Shown: positions 1 through 8,350, counted from the first letter of the stretch. The stretch is DNA of 64,000 nt from an uncultured Collinsella sp. (GCA_902494085.1 CABURU010000004.1:1-64000), one strand, 5' to 3'. Notes: a model not told the origin generated them from the sequence alone. A program made the numbers and translations.

Positions 1-36
1 GGCCCCGCCGACCGATTGCAAGCGGTCGGCGGGGCC
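1..36. other. Perfect 14-bp GC-rich hairpin at the left edge
   Basis: GGCCCCGCCGACCG (1-14) is exactly complementary to 23-36, with an 8-nt loop. It is shaped like a rho-independent terminator but has no T-run, and the reading frame of the surface protein passes through it. It is either a terminator of an upstream gene or a palindrome inside coding sequence. Confidence 0.5.
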
Positions 37-681
37 ATTGTGGCTCTTGACAGCGGATTGGGTCATATGAGCGAAAACCAAGATGGCGAGACGAGGCGCG
101 AACCCCAAGGCGAGAACATCGGCATCATCGCCCAGACCAGCGAGGGCGTCACACCCGCAGTCATCTCGATCATCCGCAGCAAGGTAACGGCCGAAGGAGA
201 TACAGCGGCAATCTTTGCCCGCGCCATGAGCGCTGACGGCAAGACAATCGGCACCATCAAGATTGAGAACGCCGCCATCCAGACGCCCGAAGGCGGCAAG
301 GTCATTGACTATCGCAAGCTCCGTGACGGCATCTACGAGGCAGGCCAAGCCATCGGCACGGGCGACGCCACGGTCGACTCCCTCTATATCAAAGCAGTCG
401 CCAAAAGTACGACCATCGCACCTCCCGAGGTAGCCAAGCCGGAAGACCCCAAGCCCGACGAGACCAAGCCCGCAGAAAGCAAGCCCGCGGAGTCCAAGCA
501 GAACCCCAAGCCTGAGGGCTCAAAGCCGACCAAGGCCGTTGCGGCTTCAACCACGAAAGCCAAGACTACCGGCGTGCTCGCGGCAACCGGCGACACCTCG
601 GGTGCGGCCATCGTGGCAACCGTCCTTGCGGGAACAGCCGCTATCGCCGCAGGCACCATGGCGAGCCGTAAGCGTTCTTAG
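1..681 (+). CDS. C-terminal part of a cell-wall-anchored surface protein (5' end outside window)
   Basis: The reading frame is open from the first base, so this is probably the end of a longer secreted protein. After a mixed domain of about 120 residues comes a Pro/Lys/Glu-rich stretch (roughly 424-540, repeated KPAES/KPE units) typical of a wall-spanning stalk. Then come an LPXTG-like motif LAATGD (about 577-594), a hydrophobic alanine-rich helix and a basic tail (ASRKRS). This is the classic sortase sorting signal, with Ala where Pro is usual. The protein would be cleaved and attached to peptidoglycan at the cell surface. The function of the upstream domain is not recognisable. ATG at 67 could be a start if the hairpin at 1-36 is a terminator, but no ribosome site precedes it. 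Confidence 0.6.
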   Translation, partial: GPADRLQAVGGAIVALDSGLGHMSENQDGETRREPQGENIGIIAQTSEGVTPAVISIIRSKVTAEGDTAAIFARAMSADGKTIGTIKIENAAIQTPEGGKVIDYRKLRDGIYEAGQAIGTGDATVDSLYIKAVAKSTTIAPPEVAKPEDPKPDETKPAESKPAESKQNPKPEGSKPTKAVAASTTKAKTTGVLAATGDTSGAAIVATVLAGTAAIAAGTMASRKRS

Positions 682-738
682 ACGCCTCTGCGCACATGGC
701 AGCTCCCGCGAAGGCCCCGAGCCCCAGCACCGTTTAAC

Positions 739-776
739 AACGCCACCGCCGAGCTCCCCTCCGGCGGTGGCGTTTT
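739..776 (+). terminator. Rho-independent terminator after surface protein
   Basis: AACGCCACCGCC (739-750) pairs with GGCGGTGGCGTT (763-774) across a 12-nt loop and is followed by TT. It lies 58 bases after the surface protein stop. Confidence 0.8.
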
Positions 777-888
777 CCATATGCGTCCGCAGGGGATGCA
801 CGAGATTGTCTTTGGTCTAGCCCAACCGGCATACGCTGGCGTGCGACAATTGGGGCTGCCGATATCACAACACTGAGAGAAGCCCGTC

Positions 889-1554
889 ATGGAAGCGCAT
901 CAAAAGCAGATAACCGTTTATTCGAATCATACGGAAAGCGCACCTGTCATTTACCTCCCCGTGGTCATGGGCGACGGTAGCGATGTTTATGACCGCTGCC
1001 GAGAGCTCGGCTGTCCGCCGTTCACCCTTGTCGCCATTGGCGGGCTCGATTGGAATCGCGAGCTGAGCCCCTGGGCATGCGACGGGACCGTACGCGATGC
1101 CGAGCCTTTCGGCGGCCAAGCTGCCGGTTTTCTTGATGAGCTGCTGGATCAGATAATCCCCCAGGTCGAGTCGTCGCTTCCTCAGCCGCCCACCCGGCGC
1201 GGCATTGCCGGTTATTCGCTAGCGGGCCTCTTTTCGCTTTGGGCCCCCTGGCAGACCGATGCCTTTGACCGCGTCGCAAGCGCATCGGGATCCCTGTGGT
1301 TTCCTGGCTTTATCGACTATGCGCACGAGTACGCGATGGCAGTTACGCCCGACGCCGTCTACCTGTCACTCGGCAAAAAGGAAGCCAAGACGCCCAACCG
1401 CATGATGCGGCATGTACTCGACGACACACGCGCGATGGAAGCGTTGCTCGTCGAGCGCGGCATTCCAACAACGCTGGAACTCAACCCCGGCAATCACTTT
1501 GCCCAGACCGACCTGCGCATGGCACATGGCATCCACTGGATATTGACGCATTAA
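889..1554 (+). CDS. Alpha/beta-hydrolase of the putative esterase (Fes/IroE-like) type
   Basis: A 221-residue cytoplasmic hydrolase. The nucleophile elbow GYSLAG (Ser near residue 108) fits G-x-S-x-G, and the C-terminal NPGNHF segment supplies the probable catalytic His. The fold matches the putative esterase family (PF00756), which includes ferric-siderophore esterases and S-formylglutathione hydrolase-like enzymes. It has no signal peptide. The substrate cannot be told from sequence and no siderophore genes are near. The gene is monocistronic, lying between two terminators. The ribosome site is weak (GAGAGAAG). Confidence 0.75.
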   Translation: MEAHQKQITVYSNHTESAPVIYLPVVMGDGSDVYDRCRELGCPPFTLVAIGGLDWNRELSPWACDGTVRDAEPFGGQAAGFLDELLDQIIPQVESSLPQPPTRRGIAGYSLAGLFSLWAPWQTDAFDRVASASGSLWFPGFIDYAHEYAMAVTPDAVYLSLGKKEAKTPNRMMRHVLDDTRAMEALLVERGIPTTLELNPGNHFAQTDLRMAHGIHWILTH

Positions 1555-1592
1555 AAATGGCGCTCGCGCGTACGCATGGGCGCCATTTTTTT
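1553..1592. terminator. Bidirectional terminator between esterase and uracil permease
   Basis: AAAAATGGCGC (1553-1563) pairs with GCGCCATTTTT (1580-1590), with A and T tracts on both sides, so it can serve both convergent genes. Its left arm overlaps the esterase stop codon. Confidence 0.85.
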
Positions 1593-1612
1593 GTTTTAGC
1601 TGAACGCAGCTG

Positions 1613-2947
1613 CTACTCAGCAGCCTCCTCAAGCTCGGAGACATCAAACTCAAAGTCGTTACCCGGCAGAATCGCGTTGAGCACGATACCCACCAGCGAG
1701 CCCACGGCGAGGCCCGAGAGCGAAATGGTCACGTCGCCCAGCTCCAGCACGATGGCGCCGGCGGTGCTGTACGCAATGCCGAGCGAAAGCACAAGCACCA
1801 GAGCGGCCACCAGAACGTTGCGGTTGTTCTGGAAATCGACCTGGTTCTCGATGAGGTTGCGAACGCCCACCGCACTGATCATGCCATAGAGCACGAGCGA
1901 TACGCCGCCGATTACACACGCCGGCATGGCCGCAATGACCGCGGCAAACTTAGGGCAGAACGAAAGCACGATGGCGCAGCACGCGGCAATGCGAATCACG
2001 CGCGGGTCGAACACACGCGTCAGAGCAAGGACACCGGTGTTCTCGCCATACGTAGTGTTGGCCGGAGCGCCAAAGAGCGAAGCCAGAATCGTGGCAAGAC
2101 CATCGCCGAGCAGCGTGCGATGCAGGCCGGGGTCGGCAATGTAGTTGCGCTCGCAGGTGGAGCCAATAGCGGAGATATCACCGATATGCTCGATCATGGT
2201 CGCGAAGGCCAGCGGCATGATGGTGATGATGGCGGTCGTGGCAAGGCCGCTATCGAACTGCGGCCCAAAGAGTGCAAACACGGTGTTGCCCCACACAACG
2301 GGCAGACCGACCCACGGAGCGGTGGCAACGCCCGAAAAATCAACCTCACCCAACGCGGCCGCAACGGCATAGCTCACTACGACGCCCAGCAGAATTGGCA
2401 CGATCTTGACCATGCCGCGGCCCCAGATGTTGCAGATGACGATCACTGCCACGGCGATAACGGCGACGAACCAATTGGTCTGGCAGTTGGCAATGGCGGA
2501 GCTTGCCAGAATCAAGCCGATGGAAATGACGATGGGGCCCGTCACTACCGGCGGAAAGAAGCGCATGACGCGCTTGGCGCCAAACGCGCGGAAGAGCGCC
2601 GCAAGTACCGGATAGAGTAGACCGGCGCAGGCAACGCCCAGGCAAGCGTAAGGCAATAGTTCGGCCTCGCCGTTCGGCGCAACGGCAGCATAACCTGCGA
2701 TAAAGGCAAACGATGAACCCAAGAATGCGGGGACCTTACCGCGCGACAGGAAGTGGAACAGCAGCGTGCCCAAGCCGGCAAACAAAAGCGTCGTCGAAAC
2801 GGAAAGGCCGGTGAGCACGGGCACGAGCACCGTGGCTCCGAACATCGCAAACATGTGTTGCAAACCCAACACAAACATGCGCGGGCGGCCGAGCGACGAT
2901 GCATCGTAGATGGCATCGGTGACGGCGGGCGTCGAAGACTGGGACAT
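1613..2947 (-). CDS. uraA: Uracil-xanthine permease (NCS2 family)
   Basis: A 444-residue polytopic inner-membrane nucleobase:cation symporter that takes up uracil or a related base. It shows about 12-14 hydrophobic segments and the NCS2 pattern, including a PVVTGPIVISIGL stretch, a Glu-containing ATMIEHIGD helix and the GAPANTTYGENTG substrate-binding region. The start at 2947 has AAAGGA seven bases upstream; the longer open frame to 3208 has no ribosome site. A TACAAT -10-like box lies on the minus strand at 3017-3022. A short hairpin with CGGGCA/TGCCCG arms sits in the leader, but I see no convincing PyrR attenuator. Confidence 0.9.
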   Translation of the reverse strand: MSQSSTPAVTDAIYDASSLGRPRMFVLGLQHMFAMFGATVLVPVLTGLSVSTTLLFAGLGTLLFHFLSRGKVPAFLGSSFAFIAGYAAVAPNGEAELLPYACLGVACAGLLYPVLAALFRAFGAKRVMRFFPPVVTGPIVISIGLILASSAIANCQTNWFVAVIAVAVIVICNIWGRGMVKIVPILLGVVVSYAVAAALGEVDFSGVATAPWVGLPVVWGNTVFALFGPQFDSGLATTAIITIMPLAFATMIEHIGDISAIGSTCERNYIADPGLHRTLLGDGLATILASLFGAPANTTYGENTGVLALTRVFDPRVIRIAACCAIVLSFCPKFAAVIAAMPACVIGGVSLVLYGMISAVGVRNLIENQVDFQNNRNVLVAALVLVLSLGIAYSTAGAIVLELGDVTISLSGLAVGSLVGIVLNAILPGNDFEFDVSELEEAAE

Positions 2948-3069
2948 GGATGTCCTTTCGAATGGAAGGGCGCTCGGGCATAGCGGATAACCTGCCCGAA
3001 CGATACGATCCGAACCATTGTACGCGATACGCCACGTCTCGCACGCGCCGCCACCTGCAAACGCTAGCG

Positions 3070-4203
3070 CTATTTCCAAACGCGCTCGGCAATGCGCTTG
3101 ACCAGCGCGATCTTTGCCCATTGCTCGTCCTCGGTCAGCTTGTTGCCAATCTCGCAGCTGGCAAAGCCGCACTGGGGCGACAGGTACAGGTTCTCGAGCG
3201 GCACGCACTTTGCGGCTTCGCGGATGCGCTCGACGATAACATCCTCGTTCTCGAGCTCTGCCGCCTTAGTGGTTACCAAGCCCAGCACGACCTTCTTGCC
3301 CGGGGCAACGTACTTGAGCGGCTCAAAACCGCCGGCGCGCGGCGTATCGAACTCCAGGTAAAATGCGTCGACATCCTCGTTTGCGAACAGGTACGGCGCA
3401 ATGGGGTCGTAGCCGCCCTCGAAGGCATAGGTAGAATGGTAGTTACCACGGCACACGTGCGTGTTAATGACCAGGTCGTCGGGCTTGCCCTCGATGGCGG
3501 CGTTGTTGAGCGCCACGCCCAGCTCGCTTACCTTTTGCAGGTCGACCGGGCTCATGCCGGTTTTGGCGACAAAATCGGTATCGCAGTAGATGCCCCAGGT
3601 GCAGTCGTCAAACTGGATGTTGCGGCAGCCTGCTGCGTACAGGTCGGCAATCACCGTGCGATAAGCGGCTGCGATGGCGTCGGCAAGTTCCTCATCGGTC
3701 TTATAGACAGCGCGCAGGCTCTCCTGTTGGCCGTCGCAGCGGTCGAGCGTGACTTCGGAGAACGTCTGGATCGGCGCCGGAATGGTTTGCCGCGCGACCT
3801 GGCCCTCCCCCTCGAGCGCCTTGACAAATTTAAAGTGCTCGACGAACGGATGGTTCTCGCCGCTAATGGGGCCGGTTACCACGGCGGTGTCGGCTGTGGT
3901 CTCCTCGTCGTGGAACATATAACCCGTACGCGAGGTACGGCGTTCAATGCCGTTAAGGCCCCACATAAAATCGAGGTGCCAGTAGCTGCGGCGAAACTCA
4001 CCATCGGTGATGACCTGCAGGCCGGCGGCCTTCTGCTTTGCCACCAAATCGCGAATGGCATCGTCCTCGACGGCCTTAAGGCCGGAAGCGTCGAGTTTAC
4101 CCGCGACATAGGCGGCACGGGCGTCCTTTACAGCCTGCGGACGAAGAAAGCTGCCGACAATATCGGCGCGAAACGGCGCGTTCGGTTGAATCGAAGTGCT
4201 CAT
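3070..4203 (-). CDS. MetE-like cobalamin-independent methyltransferase (YxjG/YxjH type)
   Basis: A 377-residue protein matching only the C-terminal catalytic barrel of cobalamin-independent methionine synthase. The zinc ligands are visible: His and Cys in INTHVCRGN, the Glu region YLEFDT, and the last Cys in LSPQCGF. Stand-alone proteins of this type (YxjG/YxjH in Bacillus) are thought to methylate homocysteine or recycle sulfur compounds, without the N-terminal folate domain. The start at 4203 has AAGGGAG seven bases upstream; the ATG at 4221 would include that ribosome site. A LysR-type gene lies directly upstream on the same strand, and the 155-bp gap holds a perfect palindrome and a LysR-type box. 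Confidence 0.85.
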   Translation of the reverse strand: MSTSIQPNAPFRADIVGSFLRPQAVKDARAAYVAGKLDASGLKAVEDDAIRDLVAKQKAAGLQVITDGEFRRSYWHLDFMWGLNGIERRTSRTGYMFHDEETTADTAVVTGPISGENHPFVEHFKFVKALEGEGQVARQTIPAPIQTFSEVTLDRCDGQQESLRAVYKTDEELADAIAAAYRTVIADLYAAGCRNIQFDDCTWGIYCDTDFVAKTGMSPVDLQKVSELGVALNNAAIEGKPDDLVINTHVCRGNYHSTYAFEGGYDPIAPYLFANEDVDAFYLEFDTPRAGGFEPLKYVAPGKKVVLGLVTTKAAELENEDVIVERIREAAKCVPLENLYLSPQCGFASCEIGNKLTEDEQWAKIALVKRIAERVWK

Positions 4204-4243
4204 AGATATCTCCCTTTGCATTGGTTGCTTTACTGGGACAGAG

Positions 4244-4257
4244 TATGAGCGCTCATA
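4244..4257. promoter_or_regulatory. 14-bp perfect palindrome, candidate operator of the MetE-like gene
   Basis: TATGAGCGCTCATA is its own reverse complement and lies about 40 bases upstream of the MetE-like start, between an AT-rich promoter-like stretch and the ribosome site. This position would suit a repressor. The binding protein is unknown. Confidence 0.5.
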
Positions 4258-4290
4258 TGACCATCGTAAAATATACGTTTATAACAGTTT

Positions 4291-4311
4291 GATATAGATG
4301 CTTCCTATATC
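4291..4311. promoter_or_regulatory. LysR-type box candidate (GATATA-N9-TATATC)
   Basis: The inverted repeat GATATA (4291-4296) / TATATC (4306-4311) fits the T-N11-A style of LysR-family sites. It lies between the LysR gene and the MetE-like gene, so activation of the methyltransferase by its neighbour is likely. Confidence 0.45.
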
Positions 4312-4358
4312 AGTCTGGACTGTCATAAAGAGACTTGAACCGTGCGGAGCACAGCAGC

Positions 4359-5255
4359 CTAGATATGCTGACGAATCGCGTCGATATAGGCCCGACCGTA
4401 GCGCGTGAGCGTCGTGTTCTTGCGCGTGATGATGCCAATCTCCATGTACTCGTCCACGTCGAGCGGAATCGAGATAATGCCGGGGCCGTTGAGCTCGTGG
4501 CTGATCACGCCCGAGCATACCGTGTAGCCGTTGAGTCCCATGGCCAAATTGAACAACGTCGCACGGTCACGCACGCGGATATTCTTGCGACGCTCAAAGG
4601 TCGAGGTCAGCTCCTCGGAATAATAAAACGAGTTGTAGCTGCCCTGCTCGTAGGACAGGAACGGGTAGTCTTCCAAGTCCTCGAGCGTCACACTCGAGCG
4701 ACCCGCCAGCGGATGGTCGGCGCACACGAAGACATGCGGCGCGGCGCAGAAGAGCCCTTCGAACACGAGCTCGTTGGCCACCAGCATGCGCTCGATGACC
4801 TCGCGGTTATGCTCGGATAAGTACAGGATGCCCAGTTCGCTTTTCATATGCGCGACATCCTCGATAATCTCGTGAGTCTGCTCCTCGCGCAGGGTAAAGT
4901 CGTAACGCGCGGCATCGAACTCGCGGATCACGTCGACAAACGCGTTGACGGCAAAGGAATAATGCTGGCAGCTCACACTAAAGTGCGGCACCTGCTCGGA
5001 TGCGCCCTTGTACTTGCCCTCGAGCAGGTCGGCCTGGTCGAGTACCTGGCGCGCATAGCCCAAGAAGGTCTCGCCTTCCTCGGACACAATGACGCCCTTG
5101 TTGGTGCGCTCAAAGATGTGCACGCCCATCTCGTTTTCGAGATCGCGAATCGACGCGGTAATCGAAGGCTGCGACACAAAGAGACGGCGCGAGGCCTCGG
5201 TAATGCTGCCGCATTCGGCAACTTTGACGACATATCTGAGCTGCTGGAGCTTCAT
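4359..5255 (-). CDS. LysR-family transcriptional regulator
   Basis: A 298-residue regulator with an N-terminal winged helix (residues 1-60, MKLQQLRYVVKVAECGSITE with the SQPSITASIRDLE recognition helix) and a periplasmic-binding-like effector domain. The N-terminus resembles the CysB/YwfK-like group that controls sulfur and methionine genes, which agrees with the MetE-like gene next downstream. The start at 5255 is preceded by AAGGAG. It follows the HAD phosphatase gene by 10 bases and is probably co-transcribed with it. Confidence 0.85.
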   Translation of the reverse strand: MKLQQLRYVVKVAECGSITEASRRLFVSQPSITASIRDLENEMGVHIFERTNKGVIVSEEGETFLGYARQVLDQADLLEGKYKGASEQVPHFSVSCQHYSFAVNAFVDVIREFDAARYDFTLREEQTHEIIEDVAHMKSELGILYLSEHNREVIERMLVANELVFEGLFCAAPHVFVCADHPLAGRSSVTLEDLEDYPFLSYEQGSYNSFYYSEELTSTFERRKNIRVRDRATLFNLAMGLNGYTVCSGVISHELNGPGIISIPLDVDEYMEIGIITRKNTTLTRYGRAYIDAIRQHI

Positions 5256-5265
5256 GGCTGTCTCC

Positions 5266-6174
5266 TTAGCTGTTCGCGAAATTCGCGTCGGCTGCACCCT
5301 CCTGACGCATAAACGGCGGCATCTCCCCCGTCGCGGCGCAGGCGGCAATCTGATGCAGAGCCCCGGCGACCGCATCATCTGCCGCGGCGCCGATATGCCA
5401 GCGCGCGGCAGCCGTGACGGCCTCATTGGCATTGGCGACTGCAACGGAGTTGGGAACGGCATCGATCATGGGCAGATCGTTATCGGAATCGCCGAATACG
5501 GCCACCTCGTCGGGCGTCAGGCCCAAGGCGCGCGCCAGCTCCAGCGCAGCGCAGCCCTTGTCCCAACCATCCGGAAGGATGTCGAACAGGCGCACTCGGT
5601 TGTTGGGAAACACGAGCGAGAGTTCCGGCACCTCAGCGGCAACGCGCTCGCGTAGCTCCGCGAGCTCCTCACGCGAACGGGCACTCCAGATATTCGCCTT
5701 AAACACCGACGCGTCATCGACGACGGGACGGCACGGGGCCTCTTCGCCTTTGAGCCACGCATTGCCGCCCGACTCCATAGCGCGACGCACACGCTCGGGA
5801 TTGCTCGTCACGCAATAGGCATCGTTGCCCCAAAAGTCATCGCCCAGGCTGTAGACTTTTAGAAATGTATCGTCGGTCTCTTGCTCCAGATAGTCGGCCA
5901 AACGCATCAGAGCATCGTTGTCGATTGCGCGCGAGGCGACTACTTCGCCGTCGACAAACATCACCTGGCCGTTACAGAACGCACCGGTCGAAAAACACTC
6001 GGAACGGTTTTTGAACATCCAGCCCATCGCGGACGGCTGACGACCCGAAACCGGCCCAAAGTGCAGACCCGCCGCCTGCATGGCATGAATACCCTCAATG
6101 GCGTAGTCGCTGGCGCCGTCATGCCCGGCTGGAATCAGTGTATCGTCCATATCGGTCAGCACAAGTTTAATCAT
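5266..6174 (-). CDS. HAD-superfamily phosphatase, Cof type (IIB)
   Basis: A 302-residue cytosolic phosphatase. Motif I is DMDDT near residue 8 (nucleophile and general acid Asp). Motif IV is GDSDNDLPMI near residue 243. The long cap domain between is typical of Cof-type sugar-phosphate or flavin-phosphate phosphatases. The substrate is unknown. It is first in an apparent two-gene operon with the LysR regulator. Its ribosome site (GGGGCC) is weak. Confidence 0.85.
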   Translation of the reverse strand: MIKLVLTDMDDTLIPAGHDGASDYAIEGIHAMQAAGLHFGPVSGRQPSAMGWMFKNRSECFSTGAFCNGQVMFVDGEVVASRAIDNDALMRLADYLEQETDDTFLKVYSLGDDFWGNDAYCVTSNPERVRRAMESGGNAWLKGEEAPCRPVVDDASVFKANIWSARSREELAELRERVAAEVPELSLVFPNNRVRLFDILPDGWDKGCAALELARALGLTPDEVAVFGDSDNDLPMIDAVPNSVAVANANEAVTAAARWHIGAAADDAVAGALHQIAACAATGEMPPFMRQEGAADANFANS

Positions 6175-6211
6175 AAGGCCCCCATTCGTATCGGTCCTAC
6201 CTATTGTAACG

Positions 6212-6246
6212 ACCTGCCAAAATAAACCTGTCCCTTTTTGGCAGGT
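6212..6246. repeat. Short palindromic repeat, CTGCCAAAA stem with CTGTCCC
   Basis: ACCTGCCAAAA (6212-6222) pairs with TTTTGGCAGGT (6236-6246) around a loop ending in CCTGTCCC. A near-identical copy lies at 29609-29643. It sits between the divergent HAD and thiamine genes, so terminator function alone does not explain it. Confidence 0.75.
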
Positions 6247-6272
6247 GCGCTAGTATAGGGAACAACAGATTC

Positions 6273-6366
6273 GATGCGGGAGTGCCGGCGGTGCAAACCA
6301 CAAGGCTGAGAGGGCATGGGGCCCAATCCTTTGAACCTGTCAGTTAATGCTGGCGTAGGGAGCATG
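6273..6366 (+). promoter_or_regulatory. TPP (THI-box) riboswitch
   Basis: The conserved core is intact: GGCTGAGAGG near 6303, then a G/C-rich variable arm, TGAACCTG near 6332, and GTTAATGCTGGCGTAGGGA at about 6343-6361. ATGC (6274-6277) and GCAT (6362-6365) close the P1 stem. It binds thiamine pyrophosphate and controls the thiamine genes downstream. Confidence 0.95.
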
Positions 6367-6377
6367 CCGCCTTTACA

Positions 6378-6407
6378 GGGGCGCTGTCTATGCACAGCGC
6401 CCCTTTT
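6378..6407 (+). terminator. Riboswitch-controlled intrinsic terminator
   Basis: GGGGCGCTGT (6378-6387) pairs with ACAGCGCCCC (6394-6403) and is followed by TTTT, 11 bases after the TPP aptamer and just before the thiM ribosome site. This is a transcription-termination expression platform. Confidence 0.85.
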
Positions 6408-6429
6408 CTATGCCAAGGAGGCATGTGCA

Positions 6430-7269
6430 GTGATTGATTCGGAACAGCTTAAGCAACATATGGTCAAGGCCGTGGAGGAGATTCGCGCTACCAATCCGAT
6501 GGCCGGCTCCATCACCAACACGGTGACGATCGACTTTGTCGCCAATGCGCAGCTCGCCGTGGGCGGTTCGGCCGCCATGGTCTATCTGCCCGACGAGGGC
6601 GAGGCGCTCGTTGCCGGCGGCGGCGCCATCTATCTCAACATGGGCACGCTCTTCCCCATCTACGAGCAGACGATTCCCCGCGCGGCCAAGGCGGCACATG
6701 ACGCCGGCAAGCCCTGGGTGCTCGATCCGGTGGGTCTGGGCATCGGTAGCCTGCGCACCCAGCTGGTAAACGAGCTCAAGCAGTACAAGCCCGCCATCGT
6801 ACGCGGCAACGCCTCCGAGATCATCGCACTCGCCGGCCTGTGGGGTCTTGAGGGCGAGGCGGCCGATCTGAGCCGCGTGCGCGGTGTCGATACCACCGAC
6901 ACGGTAGACGCTGCCCGCGACGCCGCCGTGGCGCTCGCCCGCTACACCGGCGGCGCCGTAGTGGTCTCGGGCGAAGTCGACCTGATTACCGACGGCACGA
7001 CGGTGGCCAAGTCCCACGGCGGCAGCCCGCTCATGTCCAAGATCACCGGTTGCGGCTGCTCGCAGGGCGGCGTGCTGGCTGTGTATGCCTGCGCCGCCGA
7101 TCCGTTTACGGCAGCCGTCTGCGGCACCGCCGTCTACAACGTGGCCGGCACGCGTGCCGCCGCTGTCGCCGACGCCCCGGCAAGCTTTAAGGTCGCCTTT
7201 ATCGACGAACTCTACCGCGCGAGCGCCCAGGACATCGCCGATAACCGACTCGAGCTCGAGGAGGCATAA
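6430..7269 (+). CDS. thiM: Hydroxyethylthiazole kinase
   Basis: A 279-residue ribokinase-fold enzyme that phosphorylates hydroxyethylthiazole with ATP in the thiamine salvage route. Family features include N-P-M-A-G-S-I-T-N-T-V near the start, the glycine-rich GGGAIYLNMGT segment, LDPVGLG, RGNASEI and the C-terminal anion hole TGCGC. GTG at 6430 is chosen because AAGGAGG (6415-6421) lies eight bases upstream; the longer frame would run through the riboswitch terminator. It is the first gene of thiM / thiamine-binding protein / thiE. Confidence 0.93.
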   Translation: MIDSEQLKQHMVKAVEEIRATNPMAGSITNTVTIDFVANAQLAVGGSAAMVYLPDEGEALVAGGGAIYLNMGTLFPIYEQTIPRAAKAAHDAGKPWVLDPVGLGIGSLRTQLVNELKQYKPAIVRGNASEIIALAGLWGLEGEAADLSRVRGVDTTDTVDAARDAAVALARYTGGAVVVSGEVDLITDGTTVAKSHGGSPLMSKITGCGCSQGGVLAVYACAADPFTAAVCGTAVYNVAGTRAAAVADAPASFKVAFIDELYRASAQDIADNRLELEEA

Positions 7270-7272
7270 GCC

Positions 7273-7614
7273 ATGTCCGAGCCCGCAACCAATGCCGGCA
7301 TGAACACGCTCGTCGCTGTGGCCATCGCCCCATGCGGCACCGGCGATGAGCTATCCGCCGAGGTCGCCGAGGTCGTGCGCGTCATTCGCGAGAGCGGCCT
7401 TCCCAACCGCACCACCTCGATGTTCACCGAAATCGAGGGCGACTGGGACGAGGTCATGCAGGTCGTGCGCGACGCAACCTTTGTGTTGGCGAGCAAGGGC
7501 ATCCGCACCGAAGTCGTGCTCAAAGCCGATATTCGACCCGGATTTACCGACACCATGACCGGCAAGCTCGAGCGCATGGAAGCACAGATCAAGAAGCAGG
7601 AGGAAGCACGATGA
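7273..7614 (+). CDS. Thiamine-binding protein (YkoF/MTH1187 family)
   Basis: A 113-residue ferredoxin-like-fold protein of the Thiamine_BP family (PF01910), recognised by VAIAPCGTG, SGLPNRTTSMFTEIEGDWDEV and the GIRTEVVLKADIRPG end. Members bind thiamine or its pyrimidine moiety in the cytoplasm. It sits three bases after thiM and overlaps thiE by four bases, so it is translated with the salvage enzymes and may hand over or store the pyrimidine. Confidence 0.8.
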   Translation: MSEPATNAGMNTLVAVAIAPCGTGDELSAEVAEVVRVIRESGLPNRTTSMFTEIEGDWDEVMQVVRDATFVLASKGIRTEVVLKADIRPGFTDTMTGKLERMEAQIKKQEEAR

Positions 7615-8306
7615 GCATCCGCGACAACCTTGATATCTCGGCCTATCTGGTACTCGGCCCCGAAAACACGCTCGGGCGCCCCGTGGGCGATGTGGTGGCC
7701 CAGGCGCTCGACGCCGGCTTTACCTGCATCCAGGTGCGCTCCAAGGTGGCAAGCGCCCGCGAGATCATTGCGCTGACCGGCGACGCCGCGCAGGCAATCG
7801 CTCAGGCCGGCAAGACCGGTCAGGTCGCCTTGCTGATCGACGACCGTCTGGACTGTGTGCTTGCCGCACGCGAGCAGGGTATTGCTGTCGACGGCGTGCA
7901 CGTGGGCCAAAGCGATATTCCCGTCGAGGTCTGTCGCAAGTTGCTGGGCCCCGACGCCATCGTGGGCCTTTCGGCCCGTTGCGAGGAGATGCTCGAGTAC
8001 GTCAAGACCGCCGACATGAGCCTAGTCGACTACCTGGGCATCGGTCCACTCCACGAGACCGAGACCAAGCGCGACTGCGGACGCGCGGCCGACGGCTCTA
8101 TCATCACCAAGAGCTTTGAGGACCTGGCCGCACTCCACGCGGCAAGCCCCGTGCCCATCGTGGTGGGCGGCGGCGTCAAGACGGCCGACCTGCCGCAGCT
8201 CAAAGCCACCGGCGTCGATGGCTTCTTTGTGGTGAGCGCCGTCTGCAGTGCCGACGACCCCTACGCCGCGGCCAAGGAGCTTGTCGACACCTGGCAGCAG
8301 GCATAG
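7611..8306 (+). CDS. thiE: Thiamine-phosphate synthase
   Basis: A 231-residue TIM barrel that joins HMP-PP and thiazole phosphate to form thiamine phosphate. Family signatures include TCIQVRSK (for QLR-K), LLIDDRLD, DGVHVGQSD, VGLSARC (for GxSxH), DYLGIGPLHETETK and PIVVGGGV. It ends the riboswitch operon. No thiD or thiC is in the window, so HMP-PP must come from elsewhere. Confidence 0.92.
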   Translation: MSIRDNLDISAYLVLGPENTLGRPVGDVVAQALDAGFTCIQVRSKVASAREIIALTGDAAQAIAQAGKTGQVALLIDDRLDCVLAAREQGIAVDGVHVGQSDIPVEVCRKLLGPDAIVGLSARCEEMLEYVKTADMSLVDYLGIGPLHETETKRDCGRAADGSIITKSFEDLAALHAASPVPIVVGGGVKTADLPQLKATGVDGFFVVSAVCSADDPYAAAKELVDTWQQA

Positions 8307-8350
8307 GCATAAGCCGAGCAGCTGATTCGCAGTCTCATATCTTCAGCAAT

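Noticed and set aside
2948..3069. PyrR-type attenuator before the uracil permease gene
   Set aside because: Only one short hairpin is visible; no antiterminator/terminator pair with T-run and no PyrR binding consensus.
2950..4248. 432-residue open frame on the + strand
   Set aside because: It is antisense to the MetE-like and uracil permease genes, has no ribosome site and shows the biased composition of shadow frames in GC-rich DNA.
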